NCBI RefSeq assembly: GCF_020882245.1
Contig: NC_083597.1
Coordinates: 29,862,652 to 29,926,651 of the forward strand
Reading direction: 5' to 3'
Origin: Rhopalosiphum padi
Lineage: Eukaryota > Arthropoda > Insecta > Hemiptera > Aphididae
Length of the DNA: 64,000 bases
The notes beneath the pieces were generated by a model, which was given only the letters and a program-made list of their open reading frames with translations, was not told the DNA's origin and ran no database searches. The stretch's first letter is position 1, and every line of letters begins with the position of its first letter. A program made the position numbers and the translations under genes. Below are positions 1 through 12,957 of this stretch, piece by piece.

Positions 1-1690
1 AAATTATTTCCTACACAGATTTTTAATTTTATCGTTTGAAATATTATATTTTATATTTAAGTACTATCGTAGTATCAGTATCGTATACCATAATTAAAAT
101 GTTTACTCAGATATGTCAAACACTAGCAGTGTTTGGTAAATCTAAAGGAACATTTAGAATAAAATAAATCATCCAATTTTGAAAACAATTATGAGTTGAG
201 ACATTTGACCATTTGAGTAATATTAATATTTTTTTAAATAAATGATGGAACACCTCGAAAAATACCTCATTACCATTAATTAAATGTTTAATTAAATAAT
301 GAGTACATTATGCAAAATAACAAATTCTCATTATCGTAATGAATCTTAATATAAATTTACTAAAATAATAAATACATTATCAGAATTAAAAACTACGGAG
401 ACAGCTGCAGAACGTCAACAAATTAAAGGAGTATAAAAACCATTCAAATCACAATAGAATTTAGCAAACACCCTATTGCAGTAATAAATATTAAACAATG
501 AAATTCAATCCTAACACAATAGAAGTATTTATCTAATTTTCACGGATAATATAACATAAAACAAAGAGGAGAGAATTATTGAACTTTTATAGTCTTCATT
601 ATGATGTAAAAATATTTATTTTTTATATAATAACATACATTTTAATATATTTCGAAACAATTGGGGCTCACTATACAGATTACGTTTACGTGGTGAAAAT
701 CTTTTCAAGCTTTTCTTACCTTTTTTTGTGATATGTCATTATCATCTGTCATGTGTAAATTAAATGTCAGATATATTGTTTAAGTACTTTCCTCGCCAAA
801 AGTTACTTTATAATATTATTGAAAGTGCAATATAAATGATATGATAATAATTCAAACAATATGTGTCTTGTATGTCATTAATTACTAGATCATTTGGGTC
901 ACCTAGTAAATTATTATAGTCAATGGCGCTACTTAATACAATAACACCGTTAAGGTAATAAGCACGGCCGCGAATTAGTAACCATTGGGTTTCAGGTGGT
1001 TGGGTGGTGGGACTGTGTACACGAAAAAGGTAGTTTAATAGCCACGACAAACCCGTATAAACAAAATTTAAAATCTAGCGTGCCGTAATAAAAAATATTA
1101 TAATAACTTACAGTATAGCAAGTTTAATAGTCAATTTTTACCCACTTACCAGGAGTTAGATTATGCTAAACAATATATAACACTCCCTAGGTATACACTT
1201 GTTAGAAGCATTAAAATAATTTAATGAAAAATTAAAATATATCATTAAAATATATTTTCCAATAAGTATTTAAATATAAAAACAAATACACTCAAAGTAT
1301 TTTGTTTTTTAAGTTTGTGTGCTATATTAGCGTCTTTATTCTTATAGGTCTAGAGACTTGGTATAAACACAAATAAAATATAAAAATTAGTATTTTAAAC
1401 GAATTTAAAATACAAAACAAATTATCTATTTAAATACTTAATAAAAACCAACTACCTACGCCTATACAGCCAAATTTATTTAAAAAAATTTATATCATCT
1501 ACAACCAATTAGTAAACACAATTTATAAAATATCTTCTTACTCCTAAATCTTTATTATTACATAATACATAATAGTCCACGAGCCAGGTAAAACTAAGCA
1601 GTAACGTTAGTTTAGGTTATAAATGTATTATATTAAGATAATTTAGTTTCTGAGTGATGGTTTTATATACCATAATAATATAAGATTATA

Positions 1691-1728
<38 letters not shown>

Positions 1729-1924
1729 TTTGAGTGATTGGTTTCGATTCGGAGAAACATTTTAAAATTATTGGCTGCAGCAGATAATCTAGCAGACTAA
1801 TATTATAGTAAATCTACGAGATTCGAAGACTTGCCTAGCGGAAAATATTTATAGATATTAGATACTAAACTTGTAGTTTGTGGATTCAGAACATAAATAC
1901 CAAACAAGCCCAATTGGGTAAAAT
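1..1924. other. AT-rich intergenic sequence
   Basis: I see no gene here. The stretch is strongly AT-rich. A (GA)n microsatellite lies at about 1691-1729. A minus-strand open frame at 808-1050 (80 codons) is slightly richer in G and C than its surroundings, but it has no recognisable domain. Confidence 0.5.
1691..1729. repeat. (GA)n microsatellite
   Basis: An almost pure run of alternating G and A of about 40 bases, with one interruption near its start. It has no coding context. Confidence 0.85.
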
Positions 1925-2077
1925 CAGTGGCGTAGCCATGTGGGGGAGGCAATGGACCAGCCCCCCCGGCTATATCAACTTAATATAAAAATGAACAGTT
2001 ATTGTTAATTGTTAATTATGTTTTTTTAGTATTTTGGGTTTGCCTCCACCCATTTTAAAATCCTGACTACGCCACGG
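1925..2077. mobile_element. hAT-type MITE, 153 bp
   Basis: The element starts CAGTGGCGTAG and ends in the inverted form of CCGTGGCGTAG. It is flanked by near-identical 8-bp direct repeats, ggtaaaat on the left (1917-1924) and gataaaat on the right (2078-2085). Short terminal inverted repeats beginning CA(G) with 8-bp target duplications are the hallmark of hAT elements. The inside is too short to code for a transposase. Lone single ends resembling this one occur near 27857 and 51376. Confidence 0.65.
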
Positions 2078-4449
2078 GATAAAATACTTTTAGCTAAAAT
2101 GTACGATAACTCATTTAATCCTATTCGTTTGTACTCACACGCGAACATATACAATATAATATTATCATTTATTATACAAAATCTATCAAACGTCACACTT
2201 GCATGGATTTCTTTCGGAAGATATGCTAAAATATACATGAAGAGTTATTATATCTGTCGTAGTATACCACAATAAAAACTTACAACAATTGGAAAATATT
2301 TTAATGGAAAATGGTAGTTTTAAGGAGTAAACATTTAAATAGTATGGTATTTAAATACGTTATTAGACACTTGAAAATGTTCTACCGATTTATAAATTGG
2401 TATATTATATTTGTTATTCTGTTTTAATAATTTTATTATTATTTTCATAATAAATCTGAGACAATGTACTTTTGAGTTAATATTTTAATACTTATTGCGT
2501 CATAAAAATAAATAAAACATTTTTTTTTTTAAAAAATAATATTTTTATAGCATTAACATTATTCTTTCATAGTACAAGTAACAAGCCACAAGATAAATAT
2601 AGGAATTTGTAGTATCCAGTTTAATATTTACAAAAAAAAGCAAATTCAATGAATGGTAAATTGGTAAATAATATTATAATAAACTAATATATATATATAT
2701 AAATAATAAATATATTATATATAACTTTTGTATTGACTGTTTTGCGTAAAATTTGTTTTTCTTTTATATATTTACTTATGTCTAATAAGGTTTTAGGAAG
2801 GTTCATGACTAATATTAAAACACTTTGAAAATAACAAATTAATTTTCTAAAGCTTCATCTAAATCTTGTTTATAGATAGGTATTTACTAGTTCTTAACTT
2901 TTTCCACCTTCATGTATATTTGTATATGTTATCACTATTGATTGTAAGATATCCATACTAATATTAATCGTATTACTATTACTTATTTTATAATAAATTA
3001 GATATTATAAAAGCAATACTAGAATGCTGCTACTAAGTAATGTAAGTAAAAATGTAATTACTGCAATATCAATATACAGGCATGCAGTACTACATTGTAC
3101 ACGATCTATCTAATTGACGATTATATTAAAATTTATAGTAACGAATTAGTGCAGAATGATACAACAATACATTATTATCGTATTTTGAGTATTTTGATTA
3201 TTATTATTGTTATTCCAAATTGATAGAAATACAGTGTCTGTAGTCTAATTAGCTATACCTATACGGTTCAAAATAAACAACGTGCATCGGGCACGGTCAT
3301 CGTAGACCGGAGCAATATTCCGTGGTTTAGATTAACATGTAAAAAGAATCAATATTACATGATTAAATTATAATTTCCTATTACAAATTCGAAAATATAG
3401 TCACCTTAAAAATGTTTTCACTCCCTAATACCAGTGTTGACTATAGCCTACCGAACAACCCCTTAATACGGTCCTGTATATAGGTACTATTAATTGTTCA
3501 GCGCCCATAAAGCAACGTTATGAAACTGTCAAAATTAAATAAACATTTTAACATATTGAATTTTTAATTTTCTTTTTAAACATTAACGATCAAATATCAA
3601 ATTAATATTTTGGTAAAATAAATATATTTATTAAAAATCTAAAAACTAGATAGAATATTATTAAACACTATACATATAGTATAACAAATTAAATATAATA
3701 AATGTACACAATTTATGTTTAGATAGACGACCTAATGGAATTAGTAACACAAATAGTTGTGTTAAAAGTTTTTTTTATCATAAATCATACTATTAGATTT
3801 TCAAGCGTTGCTAATGCAATAGTTAAATATTAAGACTTAAAACAGAAGTTCTAAACAAATTTATTATCCATAGAAATTAGAATAATTACGTAGTATATAA
3901 TATTTGTGTTTTTAAGATTTTCCATTGTGATTAACTAAAATTATTTTTTTTAACTTTATACTAAACATAATATACAGTATAACTATTAAATACGTAGAAT
4001 TAAATGTTTTGCTTAATTTTATCAAAATTAAATAATAATATATAGGTAACGTCTTATATTTACATAAACATATAAATGGATAATATTTTAATTCTTAAAA
4101 TAAATGAAATATTTGATTTAAAATACATAAGACTAAAAACTAAAATAATATTCATAATGCAATATTCATTATGCGCCAAGCATTATTTAAATAAAATCGA
4201 ATATTATACAAATACACAACACGCTTAAGCATATTATAATTGTTAATCCTCGTAATAAACCATGAATAGTATAAGAATTATTACTAAAAATAGGTATTCG
4301 GCTTAAATAAAAACTAATTTATTGATTTTCGTGATAAGACACCAAACCAATTCTCGAAAATGAATGACCACAATTATTCAGAACTCATTAACCATTTTGG
4401 AATGCATTTGTGGCATGTGCAGCAGCCCACAGACATCAACGAAATAAGG
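2078..4449. other. AT-rich intergenic sequence
   Basis: No gene, RNA gene or clear element is visible. It contains only short AT-rich runs, including a (TA)n tract near 2687-2700. Confidence 0.5.
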
Positions 4450-5255
4450 TTGGCAAATGGGTACCACTTTGGTGAACTTTAGGTGTAGAGTGGTTCACTA
4501 TTATAGGTGTGTTAAATTTGAATTCAATGATATATTATCGTTCTACTAAAAATGATTTTAAGCGGAAACGGTCCATTAACCTTTATCAACTTAAATAACT
4601 CAAAATGTAATAACATTTTTCTGTAAATACCTTAAGGGCAGTAAAAATAGATTCATAATGTAAATAAATAATATCTTAAAATAAACCAAAAATACCATTC
4701 TATACAGCAAAATTCGTAATAATATATTATACGTAAAAGTTTTAAGTTCTCACGAATAATGTTTTTAAAATATAACATCGTTATTATTGTTATTAATCGT
4801 TTATATAAATAATTTCATCCAAATTTGAAATTAAAATGTCCAAACAAAATAATTGTCTATATACGTCTTCTCGTGCTTATAAATTACTTAAAAATATGCA
4901 TAAAATATAAAATGGTAACATAAACATTTGGTGAAATTTTCAAGTACCTATCTTTTAATAATCTGTTATTTTTGAATTACATAAAAAAAAAATCGATTTT
5001 ATCAAAAATAGGATTTACGTAAAAATTCCCGTGGTTTTTTGTGTTTTTCTCGATTAAAAATAAATACCGAGAGTAATTAATTGTTTCCTCTAAAGTACAA
5101 ACTAGATCAAACTTCTTATCCATAACCACCATAAAAGTTGAAAATGTAATTACCGACTACCTACTTATCGTGTATACGCAATACACAAAAAAATACACAT
5201 CATAGTAAATAAAATCAATATATTTATAGCTCCGCTAAAAATCTAAAACATTAAT
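4450..5255 (+). repeat. Interspersed repeat family R1, diverged copy
   Basis: This resembles the well-preserved copy at 34807-35745. The 5' part shares the stretch around gggtaccactttggtgaac and gtgttaaatttgaattcaatga. The 3' part shares catttggtgaaattttcaag, aaaattcccgt and the closing aatctaaaa. The middle has decayed. The class is not certain: there is no open frame and no long terminal inverted repeat, though a short inverted motif (gattctgaacg and its complement) lies near each end of the better copy. Confidence 0.55.
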
Positions 5256-8090
5256 ATACCTTATAAAAATGTATATGATCTATTTGTCAGATAAATTGTT
5301 AATAAATTGTTATTCTCATTTTAATTATTTTATTATACATCAAAGCAAATGTATATATGAGTATATATCGTCTGTTTAAAATTTAAATAGAAAGTTGCAA
5401 TTTATTTGTTTAATTTATACATAAAAAAATAACATTTTATTAATAAAAACAAACTATTTATCATTGCATAAACTTAGTTTGAATTCATACGAAAATAATA
5501 TATTATACGGAAGCTTTAAGCAAGCTGGATATTATGACAAATATCAATCGTTTATACATTAGTGAAAATGTATTGAATTTTTCCTATTTTAATAATACAT
5601 ACATTGACTTTTTTCAAACAATATTTTCTTATAGCGTCCATTAACAATACGATAGCAAGTCTTCCACTTTAACTGTATTATAATATTGTTGTACTCGTAG
5701 AGAAATAATAGCAACGCAATTCCTCTCCCCGATACATTTTATGCAAATGTGTTGTGTATAAATAAGAGTTATTGTTTAATATTTTTATCATCAAATAGGT
5801 AAAGGTATATTTTTCTGAATAAGTTGTTAATTGAACCAAAAATATTATACACTCACGAACTAATTGTAAAAATTAAAATTAACAACAATAAATCGTAAAA
5901 CCTAACCTAATGGTGTGGTTGTGGTTTAATGAGGAGATTTCCGTATTTTATTCATCATGCAAGAAAAAAAATTCTCAAACGCAGCTTGACCGCAGTCACG
6001 CCGCCACGAATATGGGACCCCTCCGGTGTGCATGTTAATATGTTATACGAATTTAAATTCAGATTTTGTATAAACATACTTGTTTCTGGGTCATTTAAAT
6101 ACGTAAACACATAAAACATATACTAATAAAATAAATTTGACATTTGTCGTTGAACATTAATCATAAAAATCAAAACTAACGATTCATTATTTACTTTTTT
6201 TAATATTATTACTTACCTAAATATATGTACCGATTATAATTATTTATGTAGAAAAAATAAACGGTTAATACATTAAATACATTTGACGGTAGTCATGCAT
6301 TTTATCGCAACCGTTTCACTCAGTGTTAGTGAAACAAAGTAATTAGGTAATAATTACTAATTATACTATATAATATTATTTTTATATCACGTTTACGTGT
6401 TAATTGGGACTGGGCATTTTGAAAATCAGAATTAAATGTGCTGGATTGAATATCTGACAAGATTAATTCGCATTATGTAAATTAAAGCTCGTCGTTGTAT
6501 ATTTGAGATATTAATTTTAATTGAAACTCCGACATTGGTGTTTTAACTTTTTAACGTCAATTGACTTCAACTTGTCCAATTTGAGGAGATACAGTACAAT
6601 TACTTCAAAAAAATGTCTGTTGTAAATATTAATTTAAAGTTGTTTCAACTATAATAACCATTGTTTCTCGTTAGCTTAAATTTATTATTTTATATATTTT
6701 GTCTTGTGCCTTACAAAAAATGCTTTTACGTGAATAAATATTAACTAAAAAAAAAAAATGCATAAACGCCTAAAAGGTTAATATACTGTTACCTATATAG
6801 AGTTATGAGCGACCGACATGCCAGTAGATAGATACTATAGATACTGCAACGGTTATTAAAGCTATCATGTTTAAACTTAATGTAAAATACAAGGTGATCT
6901 ATTGTATTTACGTTTGTTATTACGAAAATTTTGACTTTTGAGTAAATATTTTATTTACATACCTAGTTGTTATCATTGCAAAGTAACATTATTGAAAAAA
7001 ATTATATTTTTACAATTACTTCAGTGTTTTAATTGTTTTAAAAATAATATACATTTTCAACTTAATACTCTGAAGCTGAATAATATACTTTAGACCTTTT
7101 GAGTATTTCGATACATGAAAATCAAATTTTGAGTGAGTAGTCAATTAGTTTGGTTATTAGGTTATATGTTATAATATTATGTGGAATGTGGATATATTTG
7201 TGTATACAAATAAGGTCTAACTCAGACTAACTATAAGTAATAGGTATGTACTCAAAATATTGTAATATTTTATTTATGGTTGTTTAACGTACAGTAATTT
7301 AGTCAAAAATGTCTTAGGCGATTGTAGAAACTGTTTATGATGATAATATGGTTAGTAAATATTACCGTCATATAATAAATTTGCTGAGATAAAACAAAGA
7401 CGAATAAATTAAAAATCAAACGAAGCAACATAATACAACTGTAATACATAAACACATTACATAGGACCTACGCAAAAAAATTAATGCATAACATAATGTT
7501 GATATTATGGAAAAAATATTATTATATTTATAATAAAACACTTTAATTCATTGTTATTATCAAACTATACTGTTTATATATAGTATTTGAATAGTAGAGT
7601 GAAGTAAAGAAATCAAAACTAATTAAAGCAATATTCGTTAAAAAAAAATTTTAAGAAATTTTTAATCGGATAACACCATAATATCTTCAATTTCTTTCAT
7701 ATTTTATGGCCAAAAAAATAAATAATGTGTTCCAAAACAATGTTAGTGTAATTACAAATAAGTAACAATTTGGTAGTTTAACTTTTGATAAATATATACC
7801 GAGGAGAATATGTTTCTTACGGAGTAATTGAAAATGTTGATTATAAAATACGGTATTTTAAATACCTAGTTATAATTTTTTGACTTCCTATCATAAAAAC
7901 TTTATGGGAGCATAAAAATATAATATTTCGAACACAGAATTACTGAACACATTTCATGCGTACAACGAATAATTTCAACTCGCTCACAAACACGCCACTT
8001 CCTCACTGGACGGTGCTAGTACGCAGTATAGGTATATAACAATAATATATATAATAATAATACGTAATATTGGCTATTTTTTACCGTCGA
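5256..8090. other. AT-rich intergenic sequence
   Basis: I see no supported gene. A 61-codon open frame at 5929-6114 has no recognisable features and no neighbouring exon that would extend it. Confidence 0.5.
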
Positions 8091-8094
8091 CTGT

Positions 8095-8640
8095 GACGTT
8101 CTCATCGCGTCCGCCGGGCAGTACGATGTTTGATGTCATTTAGTGGAAGAACGAGCTACGACACGACCGGTTCGTTTCACGCGGACCATATACGATGGTG
8201 ATGAACTAAAACGATATTGCTGTAGGTGCCAACTAAAAAGTGGAAAAATAAAATGTAAAACAACAACAACACAACTGTGATGACGAACGCCGCCCGCCCG
8301 GTCGTCGTCGGTGTATAAAGCGCGCGCGAACCCTATCACGGCCGGCCCCAACGCGCGTTTGGGTGCGTGCGGTCGCGTGCACACCGGTACTACGACTACC
8401 ACTCGGGCTCGGCGACCGCGGCGGCGTCTCGGTTTAGGCCACAACCGTCGGCGTAGACCGTACGCGCCGCGCCGTCACACATCCACACACGGGCGCCGCC
8501 GTCGCCGTCCGACCGTCGAAAACCGAAAAAATCGATCCGCCGTCGTCGTAGGTATAGTCGTTGCGTATCGTAGTCGCAGTCGTCATCGTCGTCGTCGTCC
8601 ACGATAATTATATTCAACGCGTGTATTTAACCCTCGTGTA
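8095..8640. promoter_or_regulatory. CpG-rich island, candidate promoter or 5' exon
   Basis: About 500 bases are strikingly GC-rich and full of CpG inside very AT-rich sequence, with runs of CGT/GTC trinucleotides. A TATA-like tataaag lies at 8314-8320 on the plus strand. Long overlapping frames occur on both strands here, but they encode Arg-, Asp- or His-rich low-complexity strings, as expected from stop-poor CGN repeats rather than from a protein. The likeliest role is a promoter with an untranslated first exon of a gene whose coding part lies outside the window or behind a long intron. No partner exon could be identified. Confidence 0.4.
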
Positions 8641-9640
8641 CCGTGTTGGTATAATATGAATAATATAATATACTCGAAATACTACCGCCTATTGGGTAAT
8701 TTTTGATATTTTTTTGCTCGACGTGATTGGGGGAAGGGGGACAGGTACGTACACGATCTACCTACGTTATCATTCGTGGATACTCCGCTGCAAGGTTGAT
8801 TCGACCCACGCGGTCGTGGCTTCGAATTTATCGACATCTTTTAAATGTCGCGAATATTTATAGGCTCTCGTTTAGATCTAGCATTATTTGTGTTTTTATG
8901 TCCCCGTGATTCGATCTCCGTGCGTTATATTTTATTATATTATCCTTCTTTGAATCGTTTCTATACAAACAAACAAATTGAAATATATTGGCAATCGCGT
9001 TTTTATTGTAGAAAGTTGCGTTAATATCAAGGGAATTCGATTCCGTCCGTATTTTCTACTAAAATATAGTACCTATTATCTTATGTCAAGGTTACCTGAT
9101 ATATTATATTATATAGTGACGCGCGTGTACCCAGTTTTCTAGTCATCAGATAATAATTCTGAAAATATATTTGAATTCGTAATTTAATTTACTTGAAAAC
9201 GACTTTTCCACTTTTTGAAATTTAACTCCTAAACCCTTTAAAATTAAATTAATTTTAATTTTTTAAATGTTAATGAATAATAATATCGAAGAGAAAAAAT
9301 TAATTAAAAATTTAATGAAATTATCATTGATTCAATTTCATGACTAACTAAAAAATAGGTATACAATAGTTACAATTGTCAAAAAATTAAAACTTTCAAC
9401 CAAAAAAAAAAAAAGTTATATTCATATGTAGTGCGCTATTTACATGATGCACGTGCACGCGTGTGGGAATTATTTCTTACGTTATTTCTTTTACGTAAAC
9501 ATTAAAGTGGCACTACGACTTCATATACTAATGATCACATCTTACTACGTACATATTTACACGAGTACACGACCCGTATCCACGCACATATAGAAAATTG
9601 TCTGTGTTGAGTTCCTTAAAAACGGTCGGGACATCGGGAC
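8641..9640. other. Intergenic sequence, GC content falling away from the island
   Basis: No gene is recognised. The first part (to about 8900) is still moderately GC-rich and may be transcribed leader. The rest is ordinary AT-rich sequence. Confidence 0.4.
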
Positions 9641-9693
9641 CGTGTTCACCAAGATCTATAAAGAAGACTTCTTTATAGATCTTGCGTGTTCAC
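9641..9693. repeat. Perfect 35-bp palindrome flanked by a 9-bp direct repeat
   Basis: Arms of 17 bases (9650-9666, starting CAAGATCTATAAAG, and 9668-9684) are exact reverse complements around one central A. On both sides stands the identical 9-mer cgtgttcac (9641-9649 and 9685-9693). This is the form of a target-site duplication around a minute insertion made only of two inverted ends. Confidence 0.85.
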
Positions 9694-10032
9694 AGCTATG
9701 TCATCTCAAAAAGTTGCAATCGACCGAATTCTGGAAATTTACAACGGTCAACGGTTAATCAGAATACGATAAAAGGCACACGCGAGTAGACGACGTATCT
9801 AGTTGTAAACCTAGTTTTATTTACAGTAAATAAAACAAATGTGGTACACGGACCCCCCTTAGGGACTAGAAGTAGGTATAGAAATCCTAGAGTATATCCG
9901 AGGATATACCATTAAATATTATAGTAATATTACTAATTAGTAAAAATATAGTCATCATTTTGTGAGATTAGATGCGGGGTAAATATTATCTTTATTGTAT
10001 ATAATAATTAATTGTATACGTATTTTATAAAA

Positions 10033-11600
10033 CACTAGCTGTTCCGGTGCATTTAATTTCTCGAACAAATTGCATTCTGATTTGGTGTTTATATGATATT
10101 TCCGACATATCAACTTAAAAAGCTGTCCCGCTCGGTGTTACCCGTGAAATTTTTTTTGATCATTTAAAAATTATTTTCACTCGAGAGTCAGATTAAATGT
10201 TTTTTAAAAAAGTTTTCAAAGTTTCCATAGATTTTCTAATCCTTCTTTGTAAATTATATTACTCGTTTTTGGTTTTTATGATCTAAGACAGTGTCGGCTT
10301 GGCATATAAAAAGCCTTGGTCGCGATTTTCCTTTGAGCCTCAAACCTCAATCTTTTTTTTTCATTTACTATGAACAAGATTGTTTATAGGGTAGTTGATT
10401 AAATTAATGTATATCCTCCGCCAGCCGGAATGTTAAAAATAAAGAAAATAAATTAAATAAAAAACGACTATAATTGTATAATTTAAGTGAATACTTTATA
10501 GGCCATATGGGGGCCCTCACACATGGACATTGTAGTACTTGTACTGGTTACGATTTGCCCGACAATTTTGTTGTACCTACCTATAGAAAACTAAAAAAAA
10601 AAGCTCAGGGCTTCGGTCCCGTTTGCTTAAATAATTGCCAATTATTTAAAAATAATAATAACTTTTATTGTTAATTAACTTATAGAATAGGAAATGGGCT
10701 TAAAACCTTCTCCGTCTGAATAAACAGATAGGCCATGGCCCAGCAGTTGGCACAGGCCGCAGTTCCGCCCATGATCTTTGCATTTTGGTTTTAGTATGTA
10801 CCTATAAAAGTTCACTGGCAAATCGTTAATTTTTTTAAATACATTTTTATAATCATTATTTTAAAATTAAATGAAAACATTTAAGTTAAAACAATATTAA
10901 CAATTGTCTAGTAAAGTTGTATTAAGCTATACTTCGCCAAGAAAAGTTTTACTATTTTTTGTATTAAATTTAAATTTTATTTTCCTAGACAGATGGCGCC
11001 ACTAATTTATTTATATTTTATTGTTCAATATTCTTTAATCCTTAGACGGAGTTGGCCGTTGGGTGTTGGGTACATAAAACTAAACTTGAAACTTACTCCG
11101 TAGTCCGTAGTATGCACTTTCATTTAAAATTTGAAAAATGATCCAATATCATTGGCATTTAAAATTCACACATATGTAATTTAAGACACATTCATGTTAA
11201 CATTTCCTACAACCAGATTGCAGCGGTGTATTATATTGGATTCAATTGTGAGTCTACTAAGTCTAATCCCGTAGCGAGCACTGCCCGAACGCGAGGGACC
11301 TATTAATAAATGACGGTTTGCCACTATAGTTTAACTGGACATCCACTTCTGGTGGATGAGGGTTTGGGGCAATGTGTGGTTGATGGTTGTCCACCAAGTG
11401 CCATGTGGATCGCGAAAACTCTTCTCTTCGGGGTCGGCCATTATCGAAATTGTAATCAACTATAGGGGTCGACTTGTAGGTACGGTGGTGGGTCTAATCT
11501 ATTCATAGACCCACCCAAAAATTCATTAAAATTGGTCCAACCATTTAAGAGTTCAGTGGCATATACATGACACATGTATAGAATAATCATATTATATAAA
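10033..11600 (+). mobile_element. Decayed transposon region (RTE- or Helitron-like ends)
   Basis: The stretch opens with actagctgttccggtgc, a phrase typical of one end of widespread insect repeats. It closes with sequence near 11515-11575 (attcattaaaattggtccaa, then a ttcagtggcatata-like phrase) of the kind seen at the 3' end of RTE or Helitron copies. In between lie GC-richer islands at 10500-10760 and 11270-11500 with no intact frame. It may be one old element or two adjacent ones. The class is inferred from memory of such ends and has not been searched. Confidence 0.4.
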
Positions 11601-12950
11601 TTATAAGATAATAATATATATTATTATTATATACTTTTATGTATATAGCCATATAGGTAGGATCCAAGTACTAACCAATAATCATAAGACACATTCTATA
11701 TAGATATTAGGTATTTTTTCACTTTTTTCTTTTACATAATAAATTGATAATCTTCTTGACAATTATAAAAGACTATTTATTTTGGTTAAAAAAATTAAAA
11801 TTGTATACCTTACTTCATAAAAATGAGCATCGTTTCAGTAGATATCTGTACAATGATCTTATGAACTTATAAACTGTTAATTAATGAGAACATTTTAAAT
11901 TATTAACTGTAGTTTTTATGAATTGCATACTCATTTTAATAAACTTTTAACAATACAATTATTTAGCATTAAATAATAATAAAATATATACCTACAATAT
12001 ATCTTTAATAGGTAGTGAACAATATGAATATAAAACAGTAGCCCTTGGTCAAAAAATGGCTGAAACCATTAGAGACCACTGACAAAAATTAAATATTAAT
12101 ACAAATCTTTGTTTAAACTAAAGAATACAGATTCTTAAAAAATAAAGTTAATTTTAGTATAAAACAAAATACAAATTTAAGTTATAACAACCTTGTTTAT
12201 CAATTTACTAATACTTATATTATTATTAATTAAATACAATTCACTAATTTAATACACATAATACACATTTTTAGGAGGTTGTTTAATTTGTTGCTTTTAT
12301 TTGCATACTTGTTTATTATATTTGGGTTCATATTTCCAAAAAATAGTATTTTATTTTGTTCACTAGAAAAATAAGCCCAAATTCTCTGTATAATAGAAGT
12401 GTACACAGTTTTAGGTTTTAAATTTCAAAAAAAAAAAGACATATTATTGGCTGACTATTCTATTATAATAAATTATTGAAAGTTTGGAACTGACTTTCAG
12501 ATATATTTCTTATTTTGAAAAATAATTACAAATTTTAGAAACTAAAAAAGCTGATTGTATTTTATTAAAATGTTCAAATTTAACAAATTATATTCCTGAT
12601 ATTAATAAATGCTTATAATTAATTATAAAAATATGACTGACATGTGAACATATTTTAAGTGATTAGAAAATAATGTTAGTGATTCTGTGGTTGCTACAAA
12701 AATTAAAATCTTTGTTCTTTTTCATTTTTATAATAAATAATGATGTTTTTCAAATAAAACTAAATTTGTTAGATATTTCTTGGAAATATGAACATGATTT
12801 TTACACTATACATAACAATTCCAGTAGACTAGAAAGTAATTCTCAGTTTAATACTCTAATATTGGTAATATTTTTACAATAATCTTTATGAATTATAAAA
12901 AAATTGTTTTATGATTAATTAACATCCTTAAATGCAATTTTGTGACATTG
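11601..12950. other. AT-rich sequence downstream of the zinc-finger gene
   Basis: No coding region is supported. The end next to 12958 would hold the 3' untranslated region of the minus-strand zinc-finger gene. An open frame at 12673-12882 on the other strand is AT-driven and has no recognisable domain. Confidence 0.45.
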
Positions 12951-12957
12951 AACTAAT

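Noticed and set aside
8136..8617. Three overlapping open frames on both strands of the GC-rich island
   Set aside because: They encode low-complexity Arg, Asp and His strings created by CGN repeats, have no domain, and conflict with one another. A stop-poor GC-rich stretch explains them.
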